Positions 17,810 to 27,479 are shown, numbered from the stretch's first letter. The stretch is DNA of 49,571 nt from Bacillus haynesii (GCF_001969855.1 NZ_MRBL01000028.1:1-49571); one strand, 5' to 3'. Notes: generated by a model from the sequence alone, not told the origin. A program made the numbers and translations.

Positions 17810-18658
17810 CTAGGCAGCTGGTGCTGTTTGTTTTGTTTTGCGTTTCCGCTTTCTCTTGATGCTATGCGGATCGAAGGCATCCCGAAGTCCATCGCCAAGT
17901 ATGTTCAGCGATAAGACGGTAATGACGATTGCGATACCAGGGAAAATCGAGAACCAGGGAGCGCTCGTGATATAAATCTTGGATTCCTGCAGCATATTTC
18001 CCCAAGTCGGCGTGGATGGGTTGACACCGACACCGAGAAAGCTGAGTGCAGCTTCTGCGAGTATTGCTTTGGCAAAAATGAATGTACTTTGCACAATGAT
18101 AGGGGAGAGTACATTCGGCAATATATATTTGAATAAAATAACGATATTGCTAGTCCCCGTTGTCCGGGCTGCTTCGATGTATTGCGCGTTATTGATTTGC
18201 AGTACTGCGGAGCGGACCACGCGCGACATGACTGGGAAGAAAGCAGTCGTAAGGGCGATGACGATATTCGTGATGCTTCCGCCAAGTGCTGCTACAAGTG
18301 CCAATGCCAAAAGCAGTGCAGGAAAAGCGAGAAAGCCGTCCACAATTCGCATCAGGATAAAATCGGTTTTCCGGAAATATCCAGATGCAAGACCGATCAA
18401 TGTACCGATGACTGGCGCAATGATGGCTACAATGACGCCGACAGCTAAAGACACCCGAGCAGCAACGACGACACGGGCGAAAATGTCACGACCAAAATCA
18501 TCAGTTCCGAACCAATGAGCACCAGACGGTGCCAGCAGTCGCTGGTTGGCATCCATCGTCGTAGGGGAGACTAGCAGCCACCAATTGGCAGTAATGGTTG
18601 CCAGGGCAATCAATAGGAATATAGTCAATGCAATAATGTTCCTTTTCTTGGACATCAT
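17810..18658 (-). CDS. oligopeptide/dipeptide ABC transporter permease, OppC/DppC type
   Basis: 282 residues. The N-terminus has one membrane segment (IIALTIFLLIALATI) followed by HWFGTDDFGRDIFARV, the hallmark of the OppC N-terminal region. The BPD-type loop EAARTTGTSNI sits about 100 residues from the C-terminus, with further membrane spans around it. Together with the OppB-type protein it forms the peptide channel. The start follows AAGGAGG. Confidence 0.92.
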   Translation of the reverse strand: MMSKKRNIIALTIFLLIALATITANWWLLVSPTTMDANQRLLAPSGAHWFGTDDFGRDIFARVVVAARVSLAVGVIVAIIAPVIGTLIGLASGYFRKTDFILMRIVDGFLAFPALLLALALVAALGGSITNIVIALTTAFFPVMSRVVRSAVLQINNAQYIEAARTTGTSNIVILFKYILPNVLSPIIVQSTFIFAKAILAEAALSFLGVGVNPSTPTWGNMLQESKIYITSAPWFSIFPGIAIVITVLSLNILGDGLRDAFDPHSIKRKRKRKTKQTAPAA

Positions 18659-18679
18659 CGTTTATGTACCTCCTTGGCT

Positions 18680-19624
18680 TTAGTCATAGCGGATGCTTGG
18701 ATCAAGGAATGCATACAAGAGATCGACGACGAAGTTGACGAAGACGTAGATGGCAGCGATGAACAGTACGACGCCTTGAATCACCGGATAATCCCGTCGG
18801 TGAATCGAGTCAATCAGCAGCTGTCCGATTCCTGGGATGGTGAACAGCGTTTCAATGATGACCGTCCCGCCAAGCAATCCTGCCACAGTGGCGCCAAGGA
18901 CAGTCGTTGTCGGAATGAGCGCATTGGCAAACACATGCTTCATCAATACATCACGTTCACGGAGACCTTTTGCTCGAGCCGTTTTTGTATAATCCTGATT
19001 CACGGAATCAAGCATGCTGTCCCTGAGCATCCTTGCGATAATACCAATCTCTACAAGTGCCAGCACAAAAGAAGGCAGAAGCAAGTGATAGAGCCAGGGT
19101 CCAAAACCCTCGGCAAGTGGCATATAACCGGCGACCGGGAATATCCGGAATGTCACACCAAATGCCAGCACGAGCAAGATGGCAAGCCAGAATTCCGGTA
19201 CCGACACACCGAGAAGGGATGCGTTTGTGAATAATGGATCCAGAATTGTCTTACGTAAAGAAACAATCAGGATCGCAGTCGGAATGGAGATGATCAAAAT
19301 AAAGAGCAGGGATAAGACCATCAAACTGAAAGTAGGACCAAAATTGGCAAAAATCAGTTCCTTGACCGGCTGGGCTGAATAGACACTTGTTCCTAGGTCA
19401 CCAGTGGTGACTTGTTTGAGCCAGTCGAAAAATTGAATATATAGGGGCTCATTCAGGCCAAGCTGATCTTCCAGCTGTACAATCGCTTCAGGCGATGCAT
19501 CTTCACCAAGGATGATGAAGGCTGGATTGCCAGGTGTCAGGTGAATAAGCAGAAACACGATGATACTGACCACGAGCATGACAGGTATGACAGACAAGAG
19601 CCTGCGGATTGTATAGTTAAGCAC
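18680..19624 (-). CDS. oligopeptide/dipeptide ABC transporter permease, OppB/DppB type
   Basis: About 314 residues with six predicted membrane segments. The N-terminus MLNYTIRRLLSVIPVMLVVS and LIHLTPGNPA are typical of OppB/DppB, and the coupling-helix EAA-like loop (DYTKTARAKGLRERDV) is present. I choose the GTG at 19624, 8 bases after AAAGGAG; a GTG at 19633 would overlap the ribosome binding site. It lies between the binding-protein and OppC-type genes. Confidence 0.92.
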   Translation of the reverse strand: MLNYTIRRLLSVIPVMLVVSIIVFLLIHLTPGNPAFIILGEDASPEAIVQLEDQLGLNEPLYIQFFDWLKQVTTGDLGTSVYSAQPVKELIFANFGPTFSLMVLSLLFILIISIPTAILIVSLRKTILDPLFTNASLLGVSVPEFWLAILLVLAFGVTFRIFPVAGYMPLAEGFGPWLYHLLLPSFVLALVEIGIIARMLRDSMLDSVNQDYTKTARAKGLRERDVLMKHVFANALIPTTTVLGATVAGLLGGTVIIETLFTIPGIGQLLIDSIHRRDYPVIQGVVLFIAAIYVFVNFVVDLLYAFLDPSIRYD

Positions 19625-19693
19625 AAGAATCACTCCTTTATTTAGAAATGGAGGAAAATCGCCTGCGTTACCGCTGGCGATTTTCTCGGGGCA

Positions 19694-21280
19694 TCACTGG
19701 GTTTTCCATGTATTCCAGAAACGCGGACTATACCAATCTTCATAATCCTGCAACTTGGAAGTGCGTGCATCCAAAATGGAAAGGTTGCTTACTTTTTCAA
19801 AAGGAAGTTCATCGTAGATTGTCTTATTCAACTCAGCCAGTATTTCTTTTTGGGCAGCTTCATCTTCTGCCTCACCCCACTGCGTGACAAGCTCCTGCCA
19901 GCGTTCGCTGTTATACCAGCCGCTGCTGTTGGAATTCTGACTGACCATTCCGGCTTGGTTTGGCGAGAAGAACGGGGACCAGCCAACTACGACCATATCC
20001 CAGTTAGCAGCATCGCTCCATTTTTCCAGGTAGGTAGCCCATTCATAGGACTCAAGCTCGACATTGAAGCCTGCTGCTTCCAGCTGCTGTTCTGCAATTT
20101 CGGCGATTTTCTTATACTCTGCATTGTCATTCGAGAAGATGATTTTCACCGGCTGCCCATTATAAGAGCTTTCCTCCAGCAGCTTTTTCGCCTCATCCGG
20201 ATCATAAGCCTTGAAATTATCGATATTTTTATCCGAGTAAAGAGCTGTTTGATCGGGCGTGAACAAGGCTCCATCCAGATTATAGAATTCACTGTTACCA
20301 TAAGTAGCCTTGGCGATAGCCTCTTTATCAAGTGCCGCGTGAAGTGCTTCACGGACTTTGATATCGTCAAACGGTGCTTCGGATTTATCCGGGGTGATGA
20401 CGGAATATCCATTGCTTGAGATAGCTGGTTCGACATTAGGTGTGGTATCGACTACATCATACAAATCAAGTGGAATGGACTGTACATAATCATATAGATC
20501 TGTCTTCAATCCATTGAGCATTACTTGTGGGTCTTTTACGATCTTGAAATGAATCGTATCCAGATAAGCTGTCTTTTTCCCAGTCAGACCGCCCCAGTCT
20601 TCCTCTTCGCGAGATTGATAATCATCGAATCTGGAAAGGACGATTTCGTTGCCGCGCTTCCAGGAATCGAATTTGAATGGACCTGTACCGATCAGCTGTT
20701 TATTTGTCAGCGGCTGTTCACCCGCAGCTTCCGCGATGTCGGCAGGAATGATGACAGCAGACGCTTTCGGAGCAGCCAGATCGGTTAGCAAAGCGGTATA
20801 TGGGTCTTTCAGTTTAATGACCAATGTCAAGTCATCTTTTACTTCGACAGAATTTACATGTTTTGCTGTGATCTTACCTACGGAAGAGACCTTAAGCCAG
20901 CGTTCGATCGATGCTTTGGCATCCTCGGCAGTTACGTCCTGGCCGTTGTGGAATTTCAGTCCATCACGCAGGGTGATCGTGTATGTTTTTTTGTCATCGC
21001 TGACGGTATAGTTGTCAGCTACTAAAGGACGAGCCTGGTAATCCTTATCCAGGGCGAACAAACCTTCATAGATATGCCAGCCGATTTTTCTCGCAGCACT
21101 TTCGCCGGAATACATCCAGTCCAGTGTGTCGGGATCCGCTGTCATGGCAACATTCAAGTCGCCGCCTTTAACAGGTTCTCCATCGCTTGCACCGGAGCTG
21201 CTACTGGAATTGCCGGAGCAGCCGAACAGGGCGATTGTGGCCGTTAAGCCGAATAATATAAGTGCAATTTTCTTCTTCAA
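19694..21280 (-). CDS. peptide ABC transporter substrate-binding lipoprotein (SBP family 5)
   Basis: 528 residues. A lipoprotein signal peptide ends at LFGC (Cys21), which would be lipidated and anchored outside the membrane. The family-5 pattern GGDLNVAMTADPDTLDW, YEGLFALDKDY and DGLKFHNGQDVTAEDAKAS follows. It starts at TTG, 7 bases after AAGGAGG, and only 12 bases after the amidohydrolase stop. It delivers the substrate to the permeases. The S-box control of the operon points to a methionine- or sulfur-related peptide or N-acyl amino acid, but this is inference. Confidence 0.92.
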   Translation of the reverse strand: MKKKIALILFGLTATIALFGCSGNSSSSSGASDGEPVKGGDLNVAMTADPDTLDWMYSGESAARKIGWHIYEGLFALDKDYQARPLVADNYTVSDDKKTYTITLRDGLKFHNGQDVTAEDAKASIERWLKVSSVGKITAKHVNSVEVKDDLTLVIKLKDPYTALLTDLAAPKASAVIIPADIAEAAGEQPLTNKQLIGTGPFKFDSWKRGNEIVLSRFDDYQSREEEDWGGLTGKKTAYLDTIHFKIVKDPQVMLNGLKTDLYDYVQSIPLDLYDVVDTTPNVEPAISSNGYSVITPDKSEAPFDDIKVREALHAALDKEAIAKATYGNSEFYNLDGALFTPDQTALYSDKNIDNFKAYDPDEAKKLLEESSYNGQPVKIIFSNDNAEYKKIAEIAEQQLEAAGFNVELESYEWATYLEKWSDAANWDMVVVGWSPFFSPNQAGMVSQNSNSSGWYNSERWQELVTQWGEAEDEAAQKEILAELNKTIYDELPFEKVSNLSILDARTSKLQDYEDWYSPRFWNTWKTQ

Positions 21281-21292
21281 GACATTTCCTCC

Positions 21293-22492
21293 TTAGCTTC
21301 CCAATAGCGAGAATACGATTTTCGTGAATGCTTTCTCCGTGATGAGCAATGCCCGCTCATCAATGTCGAATTGTGGATGATGATGCGGATAGTGTGTGGC
21401 TGTATCCTCATTGCGGGAGCCGACTTTAAAAAAGCTGCCGGGTTTTTCCTGCAAGTAATAAGCGAAATCCTCTGCTCCCATCCCGGTTTCAAGTTCTATT
21501 AACTGTTCTTCACCGAATTGTTCAGAGAATAGCCGCTGCAAAAAAGCAGTTTCCTTTGGATGGTTATAAAGCGCAGGATAGCCGTGCAGGTAATCGATAG
21601 AATAAGTCGCATCGAAACCGCTCGTGATTCCAGAAACGATGGCTTCTATTTGCTGTCTGACTTGCTTGCGGATGTCGGCATTGAATGTCCGGACGGTGCC
21701 TTCCAGTTTGGCGGTATCCGGTATGACATTGAATGCGTTACCTGACTGGAAGACACCCAAAGTCACCACTGCTGATTCCACCGGGCTGACTCTTCGGCTG
21801 ACAATCTTCTGCAAAGCATTTACGATATCACTGCCGATGACGATTGGATCGACAGCCTCTTGTGGTGCTGCGCCATGACCGCCTTTTCCTTGGATGGTGA
21901 TCGCAAATTTATCCACTGCGGCCATTTTGAATCCTTCGCCAACGCCGATCTTCCCGACAGGGGCAGCAGAGTTAAGATGAGCACCATAAACATAATCGAC
22001 ACCGTCAAGTGCGCCATCTTCGATCATTGCCTTGGCACCGCCGGGCGGTACTTCCTCAGCAGGCTGGAACAGGAAGACAACTTTGCCTTTCAGGCTGTCT
22101 TTATGCTTGATCAATGCTTTGGCAGTCCCCAGCAAAGCAGCAGTATGGCCGTCATGTCCGCAGGCGTGCATCACGCCCGGTGTTTTGGATCGATAGGCTG
22201 TTTCTTTCTCATCCTCTATCGGCAGGGCATCGAAATCAGCTCTGAGGGCAATCGTAGATCCTGCTTCTTTCCCTGACAGCGATGCGACGATGCCATACCC
22301 GCCGATTTCTGTCTGGATATCTTCGTAGCCGAAGCTGCGCAGCTTATCGGCGATGAAACGGGCGGTTTTCGTCTCCTGAAAACTTAATTCAGGATGTTGA
22401 TGCAGATATCGCCGCCATTCGACGACTTCTGCGAAATCATTTTCCAATTCTGCATGTACCTCTGCAAGTGTCTGCTTCATGGTCTCCATCAT
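21293..22492 (-). CDS. M20 family amidohydrolase (N-acyl-L-amino acid amidohydrolase type)
   Basis: About 399 residues of the M20D metallopeptidase/aminoacylase family. The metal-binding segment MHACGHDGHTAALLG, the acidic PAEEVPPGGA and the later GMGAEDFAYYL are intact. Such enzymes remove an acyl group from N-acyl amino acids or cleave dipeptide-like amides in the cytoplasm. AGGAGG is 4 bases before ATG 22492 and 7 before ATG 22489, so either may start it; the longer frame back to 22531 is not supported. It is the first gene behind the S-box and precedes the whole peptide transporter. It would release free amino acid, perhaps methionine, from the imported substrate. Confidence 0.9.
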   Translation of the reverse strand: MMETMKQTLAEVHAELENDFAEVVEWRRYLHQHPELSFQETKTARFIADKLRSFGYEDIQTEIGGYGIVASLSGKEAGSTIALRADFDALPIEDEKETAYRSKTPGVMHACGHDGHTAALLGTAKALIKHKDSLKGKVVFLFQPAEEVPPGGAKAMIEDGALDGVDYVYGAHLNSAAPVGKIGVGEGFKMAAVDKFAITIQGKGGHGAAPQEAVDPIVIGSDIVNALQKIVSRRVSPVESAVVTLGVFQSGNAFNVIPDTAKLEGTVRTFNADIRKQVRQQIEAIVSGITSGFDATYSIDYLHGYPALYNHPKETAFLQRLFSEQFGEEQLIELETGMGAEDFAYYLQEKPGSFFKVGSRNEDTATHYPHHHPQFDIDERALLITEKAFTKIVFSLLGS

Positions 22493-22549
22493 GTAGCCTC
22501 CTGTGTAATAATTTTGACATATCCAATGCAATTAGTCGGATTTTGCCTT

Positions 22550-22706
22550 TAAAAAAAGACCCCTTCCGAATAGAAGAGGGCCTTTTTTTAGCTTCCGCTC
22601 TTCTTATCTTCGGTGACAAACACCTGGAATTAGCACAGTACTGCGGCTTGCAGCCTGTTGCTTTGGCTTCGCAGGGCCATTCCCTCCACCAATCTTGATA
22701 AGAAAT
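22550..22706 (-). promoter_or_regulatory. SAM (S-box, SAM-I) riboswitch with terminator
   Basis: Read on the minus strand, 22706-22601 has the S-box hallmarks in order: P1 arm TTCTTATCAAGA, the core GGTGGAGGGAATGGCCC, a GAAGCC-type kink-turn stretch, CAGGCTGCAAGCCGCAG, GTGCTAATTCCAG and the closing GATAAGAA (22608-22601) that pairs with the first arm. Behind it, 22588-22550 is a terminator hairpin (CCCTCTTC/GAAGGGG arms) ending in a T tract. High SAM should turn off the amidohydrolase and peptide transporter genes; methionine shortage should turn them on. Confidence 0.93.
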
Positions 22707-22716
22707 ATTAGTTGTA

Positions 22717-22745
22717 AGGATAGACCGAAAAGTTCTGGGTGTCAA
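22717..22745 (-). promoter_or_regulatory. sigma-A promoter of the S-box operon
   Basis: On the minus strand TTGACA (22745-22740) and TATCCT (22722-22717) are separated by exactly 17 bases. Transcription would start about 7 bases further on, just before the riboswitch P1 stem. Confidence 0.88.
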
Positions 22746-23508
22746 TCCTATTTTTTAACTTAGACTACCCTCAGAAACTGCTGTAGCTAAACAATTCAAC
22801 AGTAATAATTGTACTTGATAGAAAATTTGAAAAAATGACTTGACCGGATTTTCCTGTATGTTAACATATAAGTTATACAAAATTTACCATTTGGGATAAT
22901 GATGCAAATGAGTATTTTCTGATCAGACGGAAATCATCAAAACGATGGGAGAAAAATATAACGTGGGATGGAGCGATAAGGCATATAGCACAATCTAGAT
23001 GAGAAGAAATGGCTAAATAAATTCTTGGACGTACGCTATGATGACCTGATGAATCCGGCGGATCCCGACACCCGAGATGTGTGGAGAGAATCGGTTGCCC
23101 GTGTGGATGTGTTTCGCTCTATCTCAAGTCGAACAACTACAATCTAAACGGACCGATACATGTTCAATAAAAAGAATACGGTGATTTCGCCATCAAGTAG
23201 GCAGCGAGGGGAACGAAATCGGCTGCACCCTTTGGCTCTTGCATCCAGAATACACTGCTGTCCCGTATGGCCTGACCTGTTAAAAATAACCCCCTTTTGG
23301 CGGTGGTTAAGGTACATGAACCGATCTGAGCAAGCAAGTGTTTTTTACTGCAGCCATTTATTCTTGGCGTAAAATAGCATCGTTGGTGCTTCCCCTATAA
23401 AATTAAAAAATCATTAAACCTACTTGATTAATGGGTTTAGTTGGTTTAATATCAATTATTAATAAACATTGTGAAAGTTCTAAATTAAGGGACATCTGAT
23501 TGGTCAAC
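22746..23508. other. gene debris upstream of the S-box promoter
   Basis: No intact gene. A protein-like stretch around 23020-23145 (reads DDLMNPADPDTRDVWRESVA) and another near 23200-23270 lack starts and are cut by stops; I do not recognise them. A dyad-like GTATGTTAACATATAAGTTATAC lies near 22860, where a lost divergent gene may once have been controlled. Confidence 0.3.
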
Positions 23509-23557
23509 CAAAGGATGCAGAAATGATTGATTAATTCATTCATTTCTGCATCCTTTT
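23509..23557 (+). terminator. strong Rho-independent terminator
   Basis: AAAGGATGCAGAAATGA (23510-23526) pairs exactly with 23540-23556, a 17-bp stem, with T tract reaching 23559. It ends the debris region before the sulfur block. Confidence 0.92.
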
Positions 23558-23651
23558 TTGTTTATTAAATATGGTTATAAAAGATAGGTTGGTGGAAGAG
23601 TTGGAAATTGATTTCTATAAAAGAACTTCAAAATTGTTATGAAGAAATGGT

Positions 23652-23836
23652 GTAATTGGCATCATTGAAAGTGTCAAGCCAGGGAAAACTATCGCATTTC
23701 GAGCAGGTTTTGATGCATTGCCGATTCAAGATGAAAAAAGTGTCCTATAAATCAACAATCGAAGGGGTAATGCACGCTTGTGGCCGTAATGGTCATAATA
23801 CATCAAGCTTACTAGGAGTAGCAAAAGTATTGAGCG
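23652..23836 (+). pseudogene. M20 amidohydrolase remnant
   Basis: Frames read GIIESVKPGKTIAFRAGFDA and LPIQDEK, then after a frameshift STIEGVMHACGRNGH and SLLGVAKVLS. This is the N-terminal half of the same M20 family as the gene at 21293-22492. The metal motif ACGHDGH has decayed to ACGRNGH and the catalytic C-terminal part is missing. It lies just before the VOC protein gene, so the sulfonate operon may once have included its own amidohydrolase. Confidence 0.8.
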
Positions 23837-23857
23837 ATGACGGAGAGGAGAATGATT

Positions 23858-24673
23858 ATGGGATTTCGATTTGATCATCTCGTACATTTTGTAAATAGTC
23901 CATTAAAAGCGATTGAAGAATACAACAAATTGGGGCTATACGCAGTAGAAGGAGGCAAACATGAATACCTTGGCACGTTTAACTCCCTTAGTTATTTCGA
24001 TTTAAGCTACATAGAATTGATTGGTGTGTATGATTCACAATTAGTAGAGTCAGCTGCTGATATTAAATACAGCTTAAGGAAGACATTTCAAAATGAAAAT
24101 TTTGTGGAAGGTTTATCAAGAATAGCTCTTGGATCAACTGATTTAGAGGCCGAGGCAGAGCGTTTTCGAAGTTTAGGCTTAGAAGTATATGGTCCTTCCC
24201 CATTCAGTAGAAGAAGACCTGATGGCAGCCTTGTTAGTTGGGAGCTGCTACATGTTGGGAAACCCGGTGAAAAGCTTGAATTACCATTTTTTATAGAATG
24301 GGGCGAAAAAGATGATGAGCGTAAACAAAATTTAATAAATCGATCTGTTATCGCTGAGCATCCAAAAGGGAACATTTCGTTATCATCAGTTGCATTTGCA
24401 GTCCCAGATTTCAAGGGTGCAATTGAAAAGTGGTCCAACTATTTAAACTTAAAAACTGAAGAACCATTTGTTGATGAATCGTTAAACGCCAACGGTCAAC
24501 GATTAAAACTAGACGGTGGGGATATAGTATTTTACAGTCCAATTGGAGACGGGATAGTTTCACAAACTTTAAAAAATCGAGGAGAAAAGCCATTTTTAGT
24601 TGAATTTACAGATTCAGATCATGAAGGAGATTTTCAAGTAATGGGTTCTATATATAGATTTTCAAAAAAATAA
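23858..24673 (+). CDS. VOC superfamily glyoxalase-like protein
   Basis: About 271 residues. MGFRFDHLVHFVNSP and later SSVAFAVPDFKGAIEKWSNY are the two half-repeats of a glyoxalase-like (VOC) fold. The family includes lyases, dioxygenases and binding proteins, and no substrate can be assigned. The start at 23858 is 7 bases after GGAGAGGAG; the longer frame from 23837 overlaps that site. It is followed at 22 bases by the sulfonate-type binding protein, so it probably acts on the imported compound. Confidence 0.82.
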   Translation: MGFRFDHLVHFVNSPLKAIEEYNKLGLYAVEGGKHEYLGTFNSLSYFDLSYIELIGVYDSQLVESAADIKYSLRKTFQNENFVEGLSRIALGSTDLEAEAERFRSLGLEVYGPSPFSRRRPDGSLVSWELLHVGKPGEKLELPFFIEWGEKDDERKQNLINRSVIAEHPKGNISLSSVAFAVPDFKGAIEKWSNYLNLKTEEPFVDESLNANGQRLKLDGGDIVFYSPIGDGIVSQTLKNRGEKPFLVEFTDSDHEGDFQVMGSIYRFSKK

Positions 24674-24695
24674 GTAAAAAGGGGAATGCATATCA

Positions 24696-25670
24696 ATGAT
24701 TATAAAAAAAACAAAATTAGTCCTGGGATTTGTTCTATTAATGTCAGCATTACTTATATTCACGGGTTGCGGATCATCAAAAACAAGTTCAGATAGTAAA
24801 GACACAAAAGTCATAAAAATTGGTTATCAAAAAGGAAATACATTAAATATCCTAAAGGAAAGTGGATTTTTAGAAGAAGCGTTAGAGAAAGACGGTTACA
24901 AAGTAGAATGGAAACTATTCACACACGGGGGCACATTATTAGAAGGAATCTATTCTAAGTCTATTGATTTTGGTCACGCTGCTGATGGATCAGGGATTTT
25001 TGCTCAAGCATCTGGTAAACCTCTTGTTTATGCTGGGGCAGATGCTCCAAATCCTGAAGGTGTTGGTTTAATGGTTTTGAAAGACTCAGGGATTACATCC
25101 ATTGAACAATTAAAGGGAAAGAAAATAGGCGTTTTAAAAGGGGGAAACCATCATTACTTAACAGTTCTTGCACTTGAATCAGTTGGTTTATCAGCTGATG
25201 ATGTTCAATGGGTATTTCCAGAAGATGCTGCACAAGGCCGTTCTCTTTTTGAAACAAAAGAAGTAGATGCTCTTGCTTCCTATGATCCTTTCTTTGCTGG
25301 TATAGAAACAGAACTTGACACCATTACATTTACAGAGAATAAGGATTATGGCTATCCAAACCGTACATTCTATTATGCTACCCCCGATTTCTCAAAAAAT
25401 CACCCGGATCTTGTTAAAACGATAATAGATGCGATAGATAAATCTGATCAATGGGCAAATGAAAATAAGGATGAAGTTACAACATTGTTATCCAAAGCAT
25501 TAGGCATTAATGAGAAGATTATTGCCAAAGCGGTTGAACGTCGTACTTATGGAGCAACTCCAATTACACAAGAAATAATAGATGCTCAACAAAAGCAAGC
25601 TGACAAGTATTTTGAAATTGGGTTAATTCCTAAAAAACTTGATGTATCCAAAGATATGCCTATTCAATAA
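24696..25670 (+). CDS. sulfonate/taurine-type ABC transporter substrate-binding lipoprotein
   Basis: 324 residues. The signal peptide ends at the lipobox IFTGC (Cys25). The mature part matches the SsuA/TauA/NMT1 group: KIGYQKGNTLNILKESG, then FGHAADGSGIFAQASG and ASYDPFFAG. Such proteins bind alkanesulfonates, taurine or related sulfur compounds. It is followed by its permease and ATPase in the common order A-C-B. The closest match by eye is the aliphatic sulfonate group; a thiamine precursor or nitrate ligand is less likely. Confidence 0.87.
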   Translation: MIIKKTKLVLGFVLLMSALLIFTGCGSSKTSSDSKDTKVIKIGYQKGNTLNILKESGFLEEALEKDGYKVEWKLFTHGGTLLEGIYSKSIDFGHAADGSGIFAQASGKPLVYAGADAPNPEGVGLMVLKDSGITSIEQLKGKKIGVLKGGNHHYLTVLALESVGLSADDVQWVFPEDAAQGRSLFETKEVDALASYDPFFAGIETELDTITFTENKDYGYPNRTFYYATPDFSKNHPDLVKTIIDAIDKSDQWANENKDEVTTLLSKALGINEKIIAKAVERRTYGATPITQEIIDAQQKQADKYFEIGLIPKKLDVSKDMPIQ

Positions 25671-25690
25671 TTAAAAATTGCTAAAAAGGA

Positions 25691-26473
25691 ATGAAGCAAA
25701 TGACACAAACTTGGTTAAACAAGTTCATACCTTGGATTATTCCAATTATACTATTGATCATTTGGGAGTTAGTCTCTTCACTAGAGCTTGTCTCGGCATC
25801 ATTGTTTCCTTCTCCAGTAACAGTGTTAATGAGCGGATGGAATTTAACCGTTTCCGGTGAATTGTTCCAACATGTGCTGGCCAGTCTCTCACGTGCTGCG
25901 ATTGGTATGTTAATTGGGGGATTAATTGGTTTTATTCTTGGAATATTAAATGGACTTTCCAATCTATCGTTTCGTTTAACAGATACAACAATACAAATGA
26001 TAAGAAATATTCCTCACTTGGCTTTATTACCTCTTGTGATTGTGTGGTTAGGTATTGATGAAAGCGCAAAAATTTTTCTTGTTATATTAGGGGTTTTATT
26101 TCCCGTATATATTAACACTTATCATGGCATTCGAACTGTTGATCCGAGCTTCATCGAAATGGGGAAAATGTATAATCTAAAAGGTTGGAATTTATTTAAA
26201 CATATTCTTTTCCCGGGAGCACTTCCTTCGATCTTTGTAGGCTTAAGATATGCCCTTGGTGTCATGTGGTTAACTTTAATTGTTGCAGAAACAATCCCAA
26301 CAGAAGAGGGCATAGGATATTTGGCAACAAATGCTCGAGAATTTATGCAAACCGATATTATTATCTTAAGTATCGTAATATACGCCTTACTCGGTAAGGC
26401 AGCTGATATTATTGCTCAAATTGGTGAAAAGAAAGCTTTAAAATGGAATGCAAACTATAACAAACAACGATAA
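25691..26473 (+). CDS. sulfonate/taurine-type ABC transporter permease
   Basis: 260 residues with about six membrane segments. IRNIPHLALLPLVIVWLGI is the typical SsuC/TauC signature, and the EAA-type coupling loop (MYNLKGWNLFKHILFPGALP) lies in the middle. AAAAGGAATG precedes the ATG. It forms the membrane channel for the neighbouring binding protein and ATPase. Confidence 0.9.
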   Translation: MKQMTQTWLNKFIPWIIPIILLIIWELVSSLELVSASLFPSPVTVLMSGWNLTVSGELFQHVLASLSRAAIGMLIGGLIGFILGILNGLSNLSFRLTDTTIQMIRNIPHLALLPLVIVWLGIDESAKIFLVILGVLFPVYINTYHGIRTVDPSFIEMGKMYNLKGWNLFKHILFPGALPSIFVGLRYALGVMWLTLIVAETIPTEEGIGYLATNAREFMQTDIIILSIVIYALLGKAADIIAQIGEKKALKWNANYNKQR

Positions 26474-26487
26474 GAGAGGTGTAAAGA

Positions 26488-27300
26488 TTGAGCGATTTAC
26501 TAGAAAAAGATTTGAAAAAAAATAAACAGTCTCTCCATAATCATGCCATTCAAATTGATATTAAGAATGTAAGTAAATCTTTCGGTAACAAAGAAGTTTT
26601 AAAAGACATACAACTAACAATTGAAAAAGGTGAGTTTATAGCTATCATCGGAAAAAGCGGTAGTGGTAAAAGTACACTTTTAAGACTGGTAGCCGGATTA
26701 GAAACATTAACGAATGGGGAGCTGCTGTTTGATAAAGTTCCATCTAGTCAATCGACAGCCAATATAACAATGATGTATCAAGATTCTAGACTGTTACCTT
26801 GGAAAAAGGTAATTGAAAATGTAGGACTAGGCTTAAAAGGGAACTGGTCAGAAAAAGCAGAACGAGTTTTAGATGCAGTAGGCCTATTGTCCTTAAAAAA
26901 TCAATGGCCATCCAATTTATCTGGCGGTCAAAAACAACGTGTAGCCCTTGCTCGAGCACTAATTCACAAACCATCCCTACTTATGCTTGATGAACCGCTT
27001 AGTGCGCTCGATGCTTTTACTAAATTAGAAATGCAAAATTTAGTCGAAAGTATTTGGGGAAGAATTGGATTCACTGCATTACTAGTTACGCATGATGTTA
27101 GAGAAGCAATTCGGTTAGCCGATAGAATTGTCCTAATAGAAGACAGGCAAATTGCAATGGATATAAAAGTAGATGCACCGAGACCACGCCATTTCTCTTC
27201 TCATAACCTGGCTTTGTTAGAAGAAAAAGTGCTTACTCGAATTATGAACGGAGAAACTCCGCCAAACGATATTGAAAGTAGAAAACTGTATCAATTTTAA
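26488..27300 (+). CDS. sulfonate/taurine-type ABC transporter ATP-binding protein
   Basis: 270 residues with Walker [10 protein letters not shown], the Q-loop [12 protein letters not shown] that marks SsuB/TauB-type ATPases, signature [15 protein letters not shown] and Walker [13 protein letters not shown]. It starts at TTG after GAGAGGTG. An N-terminal extension of about 20 charged residues precedes the ABC domain. It completes the transporter. Confidence 0.92.
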   Translation: MSDLLEKDLKKNKQSLHNHAIQIDIKNVSKSFGNKEVLKDIQLTIEKGEFIAIIGKSGSGKSTLLRLVAGLETLTNGELLFDKVPSSQSTANITMMYQDSRLLPWKKVIENVGLGLKGNWSEKAERVLDAVGLLSLKNQWPSNLSGGQKQRVALARALIHKPSLLMLDEPLSALDAFTKLEMQNLVESIWGRIGFTALLVTHDVREAIRLADRIVLIEDRQIAMDIKVDAPRPRHFSSHNLALLEEKVLTRIMNGETPPNDIESRKLYQF

Positions 27301-27479
27301 TAGGTTACTCAACCTTCGCCGTACGAAAATTGAGTTTTAATGAAATTTGCAAAACGGAATGTTCAATCAAACTTAATTTTAAAACTGCACCAGGTTAAAT
27401 TTTCACATAACGATCCTGAAGTCGTAAAGTGGCTTGGCCGTAAACTTGATATTTAATGATCTGATCTATAAACGACTTC
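27301..27479. other. short gap with a possible remnant
   Basis: No intact gene. NDPEVVKWLGRKLDI can be read around 27409-27454 and looks like the end of a lost gene, but the family is not recognised. The region ends in a terminator. Confidence 0.3.

Noticed and set aside
15765..21011. Many plus-strand open frames opposite the peptide transporter operon (for example at 15765-16040, 16211-16654 and 17979-18518)
   Set aside because: They mirror the codon structure of the minus-strand genes, have no ribosome binding sites and read as low-complexity or Cys/Arg-rich noise.
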